Source: Bacteroidota bacterium (GTDB lineage Bacteria; Bacteroidota; Ignavibacteria; Kapaibacteriales; UBA2268). From it: a DNA stretch of 14,468 nucleotides. The notes under the pieces were generated by a model, which made no database searches, was not told the origin of the DNA, and saw nothing but the letters and a program-made list of their open reading frames with translations. Within the stretch, counting starts at the first letter, position 1. Each line of letters begins with the position of its first letter. Of the stretch, positions 6,922 through 14,468 are shown one piece after another. The stretch spans positions 1 through 14,468 of the forward strand of contig JAFRQN010000193.1 of NCBI GenBank assembly GCA_017428585.1. Reading direction: 5' to 3'. Both the position numbers and the translations under genes were made by a program.

Positions 6922-8871
6922 TTATTGTGCATTATAAATAAATTCTAATTCATTTTTATCCAATACCCTGCCGCTTATAATATTTTCATATACTTTCATT
7001 TTATGGTTCAAATAATCGCTGTATTCTAATTTATTAATGCGTAAATTAGATTTTATAGCATCTATCTTAAAAGGATTTTCTATAATATATTTCATTGCTG
7101 AAGCCAATGCTTTTGCACCTTCAGATAAAAACAGCAAGCCATTGCATCCATCTACAATATAATCTGTTATTCCACCTGTATTTGATGCTATAACAGGAAT
7201 ATTTAATGACAAATATTCAGAAATATTGAAAGGATTAGGATCATTCCATATTTTAGGAACAACTATTATGTTATTCGACTGCGTCAGCTTCAATAAATCA
7301 GTGTGAGATACAGCAGCTTCATGAAATTCAATATTCTTGCCATTATCTAAACTGGTTAATATATTCTTGTATTCTTCAGAACAATTTGAATATATATCAA
7401 AATAAACTCTATCGTCCTGCATCTGCTGAATGGCTTTTGCAAAAATATTTATTCCTTCTCTAACTTCATAATCACCAATATAAATGAAATGAAAACTATT
7501 TTCCTTATCTTTATTATTTATGTTCTCATCTATTATACTTTCATTATCATTCAAATTATTCAAAGCCTCTGCTTGAGAAGCTATATGATTTACAACATAT
7601 ATATTTGATGAATTTCCATTCAAAAAATCAGAAAAAATATTTTTTGCGTGGCTGGAACCTACAAAAATATAATCTAATGTTTCAGACAATAATTCTTTAG
7701 CAGCTTCAATTCTTTTTTCATAATCCTGTTTTAGAGCCATAAATCTTTTAGGAAGTATAGAATTATTAAAGAAATTTGTATCACTCCATTTCTTATCCTC
7801 ATTAAACATATATATTTGAGGATCAATCAGGTAATAATTGAATGGTTCATAAATTGTAGGAATATTATGAGCTTTGGCTATTTTTGCAATTTCAAAAGAC
7901 AACCCGTTAAAGCTATAGAACACAATTAAATCCGCCTGCGATTTATTAATGGCATATTCAAAAAGCTCTGCAATATGTTCATTTTTAATCTCCCTTAATG
8001 GATTATCTATATCCAAATATAGGTTTTCTCTATTATATATTCCCAATAACTTCACAGCTTCATCTTCAGAATACTCCATAAAATAATCGTTATGATTGGT
8101 TTCATGTTCTCCTGCTGCATAAAAAACTGTAACATCATAACCTTGTTTTGCAAGATCCTTTATAATGCTTTTCTGATATTTTATTTCCACTGATGCATTG
8201 TTGTTCCAATCATACATAGCAAATAAAATACGAGGCTTCTTGGATAAGCTCAGCGATGAATTGTCTATTTCCTTAATATCTTTAACAATTATAGGAACTT
8301 GCAAGGTATTATCACCATCTTGAGCTTGTTCACGAGACAACAACCTGAAAGCAGCTTCATTATCCCGCTCAATTTCTTCTAACAAATCAGCTACTGCTTC
8401 ATCTTCTGAAACAGAATCGCTTTTATCCGATTGGAAAATACTATTGTCAAAATTTCTTACAACATCATCCAAAGACAAGGAAATTAATTTATTATCCTTA
8501 TTTTCATTATCATCATCTTTATTGTTCTCTATATTTCCAAAAATCTCATCAAGCAAATTATCACGTTCAGTCGAAGATAATTCTACAGAAGAAAATTCGT
8601 TAAACGTTTCAATCAACTTGTTTAACTCTTCAAACCTATTTATGCTTTGCAATAAAGTACATATATAAAAAAATGTTTCCTTCGGATTATACAACAGCAG
8701 AAAGATTTTATTTGCAATATTATAATCATTTTCAAAAGCAAATGCTAAATACAAAAAAGCATACAGATTATCAGCATCCTCAGCTTCACAATCATATATT
8801 TTTTCTCTTATTATATTTTTTAATTCAGTTAAATTATTGCTAAACAGTAATTGCTTTAATTGGTCTTCCAT
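6922..8871 (-). CDS. GT-B glycosyltransferase (GT4-like) with N-terminal helical and acidic extension
   Basis: It probably transfers a sugar from a nucleotide-sugar donor to a surface glycan or protein; donor and acceptor are unknown. The protein is 649 residues, much longer than a usual GT4 enzyme (about 350-420). Residues 1-110 are predominantly helical, TPR-like in feel, with no clear family match. Residues 112-175 are an acidic Asp/Glu/Asn/Ser-rich linker. The GT-B N-terminal half starts at about 212 (KPRILFAMYDW, then YDVTVFYAAG). The C-terminal half starts at about 460 (FHFIYIGDYEVREGINIF) and holds the donor-site region: WNDPNPFNISEYLSLNIPV (542-560), ASNTGG (562-567) and DGCNGLLF (574-581). 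In the EX7E position the first acid is Asp544 and the second Glu552. No signal peptide or membrane segment is visible, so it is cytoplasmic. No Shine-Dalgarno sequence is seen. It lies between the activase and ABC genes, apparently in one unit. Confidence 0.8.
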   Translation of the reverse strand: MEDQLKQLLFSNNLTELKNIIREKIYDCEAEDADNLYAFLYLAFAFENDYNIANKIFLLLYNPKETFFYICTLLQSINRFEELNKLIETFNEFSSVELSSTERDNLLDEIFGNIENNKDDDNENKDNKLISLSLDDVVRNFDNSIFQSDKSDSVSEDEAVADLLEEIERDNEAAFRLLSREQAQDGDNTLQVPIIVKDIKEIDNSSLSLSKKPRILFAMYDWNNNASVEIKYQKSIIKDLAKQGYDVTVFYAAGEHETNHNDYFMEYSEDEAVKLLGIYNRENLYLDIDNPLREIKNEHIAELFEYAINKSQADLIVFYSFNGLSFEIAKIAKAHNIPTIYEPFNYYLIDPQIYMFNEDKKWSDTNFFNNSILPKRFMALKQDYEKRIEAAKELLSETLDYIFVGSSHAKNIFSDFLNGNSSNIYVVNHIASQAEALNNLNDNESIIDENINNKDKENSFHFIYIGDYEVREGINIFAKAIQQMQDDRVYFDIYSNCSEEYKNILTSLDNGKNIEFHEAAVSHTDLLKLTQSNNIIVVPKIWNDPNPFNISEYLSLNIPVIASNTGGITDYIVDGCNGLLFLSEGAKALASAMKYIIENPFKIDAIKSNLRINKLEYSDYLNHKMKVYENIISGRVLDKNELEFIYNAQ

Positions 8872-8941
8872 AGAAATCTATATATTATGTTGTAATTAAT
8901 AAAATAGAATTTTAATTATTTATTGTATTATAAAAAATAAT

Positions 8942-11900
8942 TTATTCCATACATTGCTCTTTTGCATTTTTTATCATAAAATGCAACCTGTTATGTACAT
9001 TTACATCGCTTACGCCAGAATCAAAATCAAGAAACAGCAAATTCATTCCATCAAAAACTTCTCTTATTTTCTTTTCTACACCTTTGGAAATAATATGATT
9101 TGCAATACAGCCAAATGGTTGAAGGCTTACTACATTTTTAACGCCTTGTTTAGCAAAATGAGAAATCTCTGCTGGAATCAACCAGCCTTCTCCAAATTGA
9201 GCAGCCAAAGTAATAACTTTCTTTGCCTCCTCCGCTTCTTCGTCAATATCTCCAAATGGCTGCCAAAGTACATATTTGTTTGCTATATTGTCAATCTTAT
9301 TAATTATTCTGTCAATCAACTCTTTAATCATTTTAGCTAAGAAATTCCATTTGCCTTTCTCTTTTATATTATTATGAATATTAACACGGTTATTGACAAA
9401 CCATTGAATAAAGAAACTTAATAAAGGAGGAACAACAACTTCAATATTTTGTTCAATCAGCCAGTCTACAATATGTTTATGTCCTATTTTATTATACTTA
9501 ACGTATATCTCACCAACAATTCCAATCTTAGGCGCCTTTTTGGATTTATCTACAATGCTGTTAAAATCATTTACAGCTTGAGACAATAAATCTAACAATC
9601 CCTTAACATCTTTTTGCTGTACTTTTTCTAAACTTTCCTGAATATACTTATCCCTTAATTTCAGTGCAGCGCCTGGCTCTTTTTCATGAGCCACAGCAGA
9701 ATAATAAAATTTGGAAATAGTATCAGCATATAGCAATGTATAAATAGCTATTCTAATATTGGATTTATATTTTAACTTAAATGCCTGTTGATCATACAAT
9801 CCAGAAGAAAAAGCAATGGATATTACTGGAATATCTTGATAACCAGCATCAATCAATGCTTTCTTTATAAGCATGATATAATTACTTGCACGACACTGCC
9901 CGCCTGTCTGCGTCATACCAATAACAATATCTCTTAAATCGTATTGTCCAGAATTCAACGCTTTAATAATATCACCGATTACCAACGTAGCAGGATAACA
10001 AATTTCATTGTTTGCGTATCTTAAACCAAACTCTATAGATTTTTCGTCACTTGGAGGAAGATTTACTAATTTATATCCCATTAGATTAAATAATGTCGGA
10101 ATAAATGGAGAATACATATCAGCAAAATAAGGCACCAAAATAGTCTTTAATTTATCGCTTTCTTCGTAAGCAGGAAGTTTCTTTACTGGCTCCATTTCAG
10201 ATTGTCTATCTTGATAACTTATTGTCTCCAAGAAAGAACGAACACGCAGACGCAAAGAACCTATATTTGATACATCATCTACCTTTAATATAGTCAATGC
10301 TTTATGTGCTCTTTTTAGTATAGCAGATACCTCATCTAAAATAAACGCATCAGGGCCGCATCCAAAAGATGTTATTTCTATAAAATGAATATTATCCTTG
10401 CTTGCTGCAACATATTGAGCAGCACGCATAATCCTGTTTGTATATGTCCATTGAGATACAGTATTTAAATCACTGAAACTGCTGTAATCGTCCATTCTTA
10501 TATAATCATCGCTGATAACATCAACATCAAAATCAACAATCATATCCGTTAATTTATGTTGGATTAGCTGATCTGTATGATAAGGACGGCCAGCTACTAA
10601 AATAACCGTTCTATTGCTGTGTTTTGCATTATTTAAGATACGTTCACAGTTTTTCTTTAGACTCTGCTTGTATTCGCTAAAAATTTCTAATGCTTTGTCA
10701 AAAGCATTAGAAAATATCTTCTTTTGAACTCCAAGTTCTTTCAAGTAATTATAACAGCTTTTCTTTAGCAAATCAATATTATCAAAATTAATAACAGGAT
10801 TATCAATAGGTATTCCATATTTTTTATCTGTCATCATGGAACTCTTAAGCACTTCACCGTATCCAGTAACAACTGGACAATTAAAGCTGTTTACTACTTT
10901 AGGATGTTCTTTTACCTCATAAACAACAAAAGGATAGAAAATTCTATCAACACCCTTGTCCAATAATTCATGAACATGTCCGTGTACCAATTTAGCAGGA
11001 AAACAAATATTGTCAGACATTATGGATGCTATTCCACGCTCATACTGCTTAAATGTAGAATTTGAAGATAATTCTACATTAATACCGCAATTATAAAACA
11101 ACTCACTCCAAAATGGAAAATTTTCATACATATTTAGAGCTCTTGGAATGCCTATAGTCATTTTGCCTTCCAATTTTTTTCGTTTTGTAAACTGCGACAA
11201 TAAATTTAATTTAAATGCATAATGATTTTCGCCTCTGCCCCGCGTACTGCCTCGATTAGTATAAATTTTCTCACACTTATTGCCAGTAATAAAGAATGCA
11301 CCATCCTCAAATGCCATTCTGCTGATAAGACATTGATTTTCACAACCTTTGCAGAAAAACTGTTTTGTTGTATATTTTTTAAGTACAGGCAAAGATTTAA
11401 ATTCATCTTTGTCTTGTTCTATATTATTTTCTTGAATATTATCAGAATTTTCGGATAGATCATTTTCAGTTACAACGTCAGTCTTTGTTTCCTTAATTTC
11501 TATAAACGTATTTTGATATTGTAATTTAGCATATATAGCAGCTCCAAAAGCACCCATCAATTCAGGAATATTGGTAAAGATAACATTTTTTCCTGTCAGT
11601 TTTTCCAATGCCCTTACTATTGAACGATTGCGGAAAGTACCACCTTGTACTATTATATGTTCACCTAATTCCTTGACGTCTTTTATTTTCAATACTTTAT
11701 AGAGACAATTCTTAATGACTGAATATGACAATCCTGCTGCAATATCAGCTATCTCCGTTCCTTCTCTTAAAAACTGCTTTACCTTGGAATTCATAAACAC
11801 AGTACAACGAGTACCTAAGTCACAAGGCTTTTCAGCCAAAGCAGCCAGTTCGGCAAAATCATTGACACTGTAATTCAGTGTATTGGCGAATCCTTCTATA

Positions 11901-13312
11901 AAAGATCCACATCCAGAAGAACAAGCCTCATTTATTTCTAATCTGTTTATACCGCCATTCGTAACAAAAATAGCTTTCATGTCTTGACCGCCAATATCAA
12001 GTACAAAGGACACTTCAGGATCAAATTTTTTTGCAGCAGTATAATGTGCTATCATTTCAACAATTCCATAATCCAAACTATATGCAGCCTTTACAAGATC
12101 TTCTCCATATCCTGTTACAGCACTACGTTTTATATTTATCTTCTTATTATGTTCTTTTAATCTATTGTCTAATATATCTAAGCCATTTTTAATAGCATTC
12201 AATGGATCGCCATTATTTTTTGTATAATACGAATAAACGATATTGTCTTGAGAATCCATAACAACTATTTTTGTAGTCGTAGATCCTGAATCTATTCCGA
12301 TAAAATATATTTCATCTTCACTGATATCATCAATATTACAAAGTTTTATTAAATACTTTTCCTTGTCATGACACCATTCTTTATATTCATGCTCGCTTGA
12401 AAACAATGGATTTAATCGTTCAGTCAGCACAATCGGTTTAGAACTTTCATCACAAATTCTTTTCAAAAAATCTGAAATCGTAATGCCGTTATTTTTTATA
12501 TTTGTTTTATTGGTAAGTGTAGTATCGGAAGCATCTATTGCAAGTGTACATCCCCAAGCAGGAATAAATTGAGCATTGTCTGATAACACATAATCATGCT
12601 CATTAATATTTAATCTATTTGCAAATACCTTTTTCAATTCAGAAAGATAAGCAAATGGACCACCACAGAAAAAAATAGGCGTTTCAATATCATGCCCACG
12701 AGACAAAGAACTGATTGTCTGCATAGCAACTGCATTAAAAATAGATGCAGCTATATCTTCACGACTAACATTTTTTGCTACTAAATTTTGTATATCTGTT
12801 TTTGTAAACACACCGCATCGTGATGCAATAGGATGAATATGAGAATAATTTGAAGCTAATTCATTTAGTTCATTCAACGTAATGCCAAGCAGAGAAGCCA
12901 TCTGATCTATAAACGCACCAGTACCTCCAGCACAACTACCATTCATTCTAATATCAGGAACTCTGTTTTTGCTGAAGAAAATCATTTTAGCATCTTCACC
13001 GCCTATATCAATCAACGTTTTTATCTGTGGATATTTTTGCTTTATTACTTCAGATGCAGCAACAACTTCTTGAACAAATGGGATATCAAACTTTTCGGAC
13101 ATACCAAGACCAGCAGATCCTGTAATAACAGGATAAAATGTAATTTCTCCAAAATTTTGATATACCAAATTAAAAACATCCAAAAATGCCTGCTTTATAT
13201 CAGCATTATGCCTGCGATAATCAGAAAAAATTATATTCTTCTTATCATCAACTAAAACAATTTTGATAGTAGTTGAACCAATATCAATGCCAATTCGGTA
13301 ATTATTCATCAT
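8942..13312 (-). CDS. Giant 2-hydroxyacyl-CoA dehydratase activase fusion (two BadF/HgdC ATPase modules plus dehydratase-like modules)
   Basis: Activases of this family use ATP hydrolysis and a dimer-bridging 4Fe-4S cluster to push low-potential electrons into radical dehydratases or double-cubane proteins. This 1456-residue form joins several modules. ATPase module 1 (about 5-260) has GIDIGSTT, DIGGEDAK (102-109) and cluster cysteines C127 (SCAGGTGAF) and C166 (SRCGVFT). Module 2 (about 336-595) repeats this with GIDSGSTTTK, DIGGQD, C464 and C503; the cysteine spacing is 39 residues in both. A charged linker (about 605-645) leads to a C654-x2-C657-x3-C661-x18-C680 cluster. Then come a DUF2229-type region (about 717-930) with C770 in NICFPAK, and HgdB-like segments with C985 (GCGPDAF), C1105 (ICYPATL), C1140 (GQCRASNY) and C1402 (PFGCIANH). 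Two in-frame ATGs open the gene, so it may start one codon later. The enzyme's substrate is unknown, and no separate dehydratase subunits lie nearby. Single-chain proteins of this size are known in clostridia. Confidence 0.9.
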   Translation of the reverse strand: MMNNYRIGIDIGSTTIKIVLVDDKKNIIFSDYRRHNADIKQAFLDVFNLVYQNFGEITFYPVITGSAGLGMSEKFDIPFVQEVVAASEVIKQKYPQIKTLIDIGGEDAKMIFFSKNRVPDIRMNGSCAGGTGAFIDQMASLLGITLNELNELASNYSHIHPIASRCGVFTKTDIQNLVAKNVSREDIAASIFNAVAMQTISSLSRGHDIETPIFFCGGPFAYLSELKKVFANRLNINEHDYVLSDNAQFIPAWGCTLAIDASDTTLTNKTNIKNNGITISDFLKRICDESSKPIVLTERLNPLFSSEHEYKEWCHDKEKYLIKLCNIDDISEDEIYFIGIDSGSTTTKIVVMDSQDNIVYSYYTKNNGDPLNAIKNGLDILDNRLKEHNKKINIKRSAVTGYGEDLVKAAYSLDYGIVEMIAHYTAAKKFDPEVSFVLDIGGQDMKAIFVTNGGINRLEINEACSSGCGSFIEGFANTLNYSVNDFAELAALAEKPCDLGTRCTVFMNSKVKQFLREGTEIADIAAGLSYSVIKNCLYKVLKIKDVKELGEHIIVQGGTFRNRSIVRALEKLTGKNVIFTNIPELMGAFGAAIYAKLQYQNTFIEIKETKTDVVTENDLSENSDNIQENNIEQDKDEFKSLPVLKKYTTKQFFCKGCENQCLISRMAFEDGAFFITGNKCEKIYTNRGSTRGRGENHYAFKLNLLSQFTKRKKLEGKMTIGIPRALNMYENFPFWSELFYNCGINVELSSNSTFKQYERGIASIMSDNICFPAKLVHGHVHELLDKGVDRIFYPFVVYEVKEHPKVVNSFNCPVVTGYGEVLKSSMMTDKKYGIPIDNPVINFDNIDLLKKSCYNYLKELGVQKKIFSNAFDKALEIFSEYKQSLKKNCERILNNAKHSNRTVILVAGRPYHTDQLIQHKLTDMIVDFDVDVISDDYIRMDDYSSFSDLNTVSQWTYTNRIMRAAQYVAASKDNIHFIEITSFGCGPDAFILDEVSAILKRAHKALTILKVDDVSNIGSLRLRVRSFLETISYQDRQSEMEPVKKLPAYEESDKLKTILVPYFADMYSPFIPTLFNLMGYKLVNLPPSDEKSIEFGLRYANNEICYPATLVIGDIIKALNSGQYDLRDIVIGMTQTGGQCRASNYIMLIKKALIDAGYQDIPVISIAFSSGLYDQQAFKLKYKSNIRIAIYTLLYADTISKFYYSAVAHEKEPGAALKLRDKYIQESLEKVQQKDVKGLLDLLSQAVNDFNSIVDKSKKAPKIGIVGEIYVKYNKIGHKHIVDWLIEQNIEVVVPPLLSFFIQWFVNNRVNIHNNIKEKGKWNFLAKMIKELIDRIINKIDNIANKYVLWQPFGDIDEEAEEAKKVITLAAQFGEGWLIPAEISHFAKQGVKNVVSLQPFGCIANHIISKGVEKKIREVFDGMNLLFLDFDSGVSDVNVHNRLHFMIKNAKEQCME

Positions 13313-13363
13313 ATTTATCTTTATTTATATTATTTGCTTGATGGATTTTATATGTATAAATTA

Positions 13364-14458
13364 TTAATATATAGAAATATTATTTTTCTTCAAGTATTCT
13401 ACAAGATTTCCAACCTTATTCGCTTCACCTTGCTTGCATAACAAAATTGCTTTCTCGGTATTTATTAAAATAATGTCCTCCATACCAATAACTGCAACTG
13501 GTTTTTCATCTGATATAACCATGCTATTTTTTGTATCCAATAAAACAATATTTCCTAAAACAGCATTATCTCTCGCATCTTTGTGTACTATTCTAAATAC
13601 CTCATCCCAGTCATTTAAGTCAGTCCAGCCAAATGTGCCTTCTAATACATAAACATTACTTGCATTTTCCAAAATACCATAATCAATAGAAATTTTGTTC
13701 AATGTCTTGTATAATTTTAGTAATTCCTCATCAAATATGCTTTTATCTTCTTTTATGTATTTTCTCAAAGAACTAAATTGTTCATAGTGATAATTAAGAA
13801 ATTCCTCAAAACTTTTATTTAATACATCATTTCTCACTGCAAGTATACCACTATTCCATACGAAATCACCAGATTCTATAAAACGTTGTGCCGTTCCTAA
13901 ATCAGGTTTTTCTGCAAAATTAATAGATCTACGTAATCCAAGCTCAAAAAATTTACTGTCCAAATCTTTCTGTTCTTCATCATACTGAATATATCCAAAC
14001 TGTACTTCTGGACGAGTAGGCTGTACACCTATAGTAATTATGCCCTTTAACTCCCATGCAGCTTGTACAGCATTTTCTATTGCTATATTAAATTCACCTT
14101 GATTTTGAATATAATGATCAGAAGGGAATATAGTCATAACGGTATCAGCAGGATATTTATCCATTAAAATTGCCTGTGCAAGTCCTATGGCTGCTGCTGT
14201 ATGCCTGCTCATAGGTTCGCATATTATATGTTTGTCTTCTATTTCTGGAATTTGTTCTTTTACAATATCTTTGTAATCACTATTAACAACAACCCATATA
14301 TCTTCTTTATCAAAATTATTTGACACTATTTGAAATGTTTTTTGAAATAATGTCATATTGTCAAATAGACACACAAACTGTTTTGGCAAACTTTGCAGTG
14401 ATCTTGGCCAAAATTTTAAATCAGCGCCACCAGCCAAAATTAACGCACATTTTTTCAT
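13364..14458 (-). CDS. manC: Mannose-1-phosphate guanylyltransferase-like protein (ManC family), atypical signature
   Basis: ManC makes GDP-mannose from GTP and mannose-1-phosphate for glycan synthesis. At 364 residues this is the short monofunctional form, without the C-terminal isomerase domain. Family features seen: LILAGG (6-11), FWPRS (16-20), LPKQF (24-28), EPMSRHTAAAI (81-91), FPSDH (111-115), GYI (155-157), FAEKP (181-185), WNSG (201-204), SIDYGI (257-262) and GWTDLNDW (277-284). The nucleotide-binding loop is odd: the usual GGxGxRxWP is GGADLKFWP, so the third Gly is Asp13 and the Arg is Lys15. The GWTDLGSW-type motif reads GWTDLNDW, and the usual RNTA is RHTA. It may be a divergent active enzyme, a related nucleotidyltransferase with another substrate, or impaired. 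Only 10 nt precede the ATG, so its promoter lies outside the window. It heads, or is internal to, the unit that continues into the activase, 51 nt away. Confidence 0.82.
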   Translation of the reverse strand: MKKCALILAGGADLKFWPRSLQSLPKQFVCLFDNMTLFQKTFQIVSNNFDKEDIWVVVNSDYKDIVKEQIPEIEDKHIICEPMSRHTAAAIGLAQAILMDKYPADTVMTIFPSDHYIQNQGEFNIAIENAVQAAWELKGIITIGVQPTRPEVQFGYIQYDEEQKDLDSKFFELGLRRSINFAEKPDLGTAQRFIESGDFVWNSGILAVRNDVLNKSFEEFLNYHYEQFSSLRKYIKEDKSIFDEELLKLYKTLNKISIDYGILENASNVYVLEGTFGWTDLNDWDEVFRIVHKDARDNAVLGNIVLLDTKNSMVISDEKPVAVIGMEDIILINTEKAILLCKQGEANKVGNLVEYLKKNNISIY

Positions 14459-14468
14459 AAAACCAAAA

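Noticed and set aside
8893..8918. AT-only inverted repeat (TAATTA...TAATTA around an AAAAT/ATTTT core) in the 70-nt gap between the activase and glycosyltransferase genes
   Set aside because: No G/C pairs and no T-tract after the stem on the minus strand, so it is too weak for a terminator. Such palindromes are expected by chance in DNA this AT-rich.
8954..9340. Plus-strand open frame of 128 residues opposite the 3' end of the activase gene
   Set aside because: It lies wholly within the coding region of a well-supported gene. Its translation is rich in Tyr/Ile/Asn/Lys/Phe with no motif, as expected of an antisense shadow.
11206..11458. Two short open frames, one on each strand, within the activase linker and four-Cys region
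   Set aside because: Both lie inside the activase frame, which continues unbroken with the C654-C680 motif across this stretch. There is no sign of a frameshift.
1..14468. CRISPR array, tRNA or rRNA genes, insertion sequences, phage genes
   Set aside because: No regularly spaced repeats, cloverleaf-like segments, transposase motifs or phage structural genes were found by reading both strands.

Overview
The window is a strongly AT-rich stretch of bacterial chromosome in which all eight recognisable genes lie on the minus strand, so transcription runs from high to low coordinates. The best taxonomic clue is the protein at 2714-4813. It has a signal peptide and ends in a type IX secretion (Por) sorting domain with the usual YPNP opening, which points to the Bacteroidota / FCB group. 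Rubrerythrin and a 2-hydroxyacyl-CoA dehydratase-type activase indicate an anaerobe. A low-GC, gut- or sediment-type member of Bacteroidota or a neighbouring lineage (for example Kapabacteria-like) is my inference; the species cannot be named from the sequence alone.

Layout in the direction of transcription. (1) 14458 to 4939 is a probable five-gene unit: a mannose-1-phosphate guanylyltransferase-like protein, a 1456-residue activase/dehydratase-like fusion, a GT4-type glycosyltransferase with a long N-terminal extension, a PotA-like ABC ATPase, and prmC. The gaps are 51, 70, 47 and 4 nt, and a perfect 11-bp terminator hairpin follows prmC. (2) 4813 to 2714 is a single gene for a large secreted surface protein, with a thioredoxin-like CxxC region at the front and a T9SS sorting domain at the end, followed by its own terminator. 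(3) 2512 to 107 is a bipA/typA - rubrerythrin pair (33-nt gap) followed by a strong terminator at 51-79.

How they may fit together: the guanylyltransferase-like protein and the glycosyltransferase suggest surface glycan synthesis. PrmC (release-factor methylation) and BipA (ribosome-associated GTPase) are housekeeping translation factors, and rubrerythrin handles peroxide. The activase fusion is the metabolic outlier: it carries two ATPase/iron-sulphur modules and dehydratase-like modules but has no obvious partner gene here.

The most unusual signal is in the PotA-like ABC protein. It keeps Walker A and the C-terminal TOBE region, but its Q-loop Gln, LSGGQ signature, catalytic Glu, D-loop and switch His are all replaced, in an intact reading frame. 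The guanylyltransferase-like protein at the head of the same unit also departs from its family's GxGxR nucleotide-binding signature. A second oddity is that the two terminators on either side of the secreted-protein gene are near-copies of each other, in direct orientation, and the similarity extends past the hairpin. No RNA genes, CRISPR arrays, insertion sequences or phage genes were seen. No gap between genes exceeds about 200 nt.
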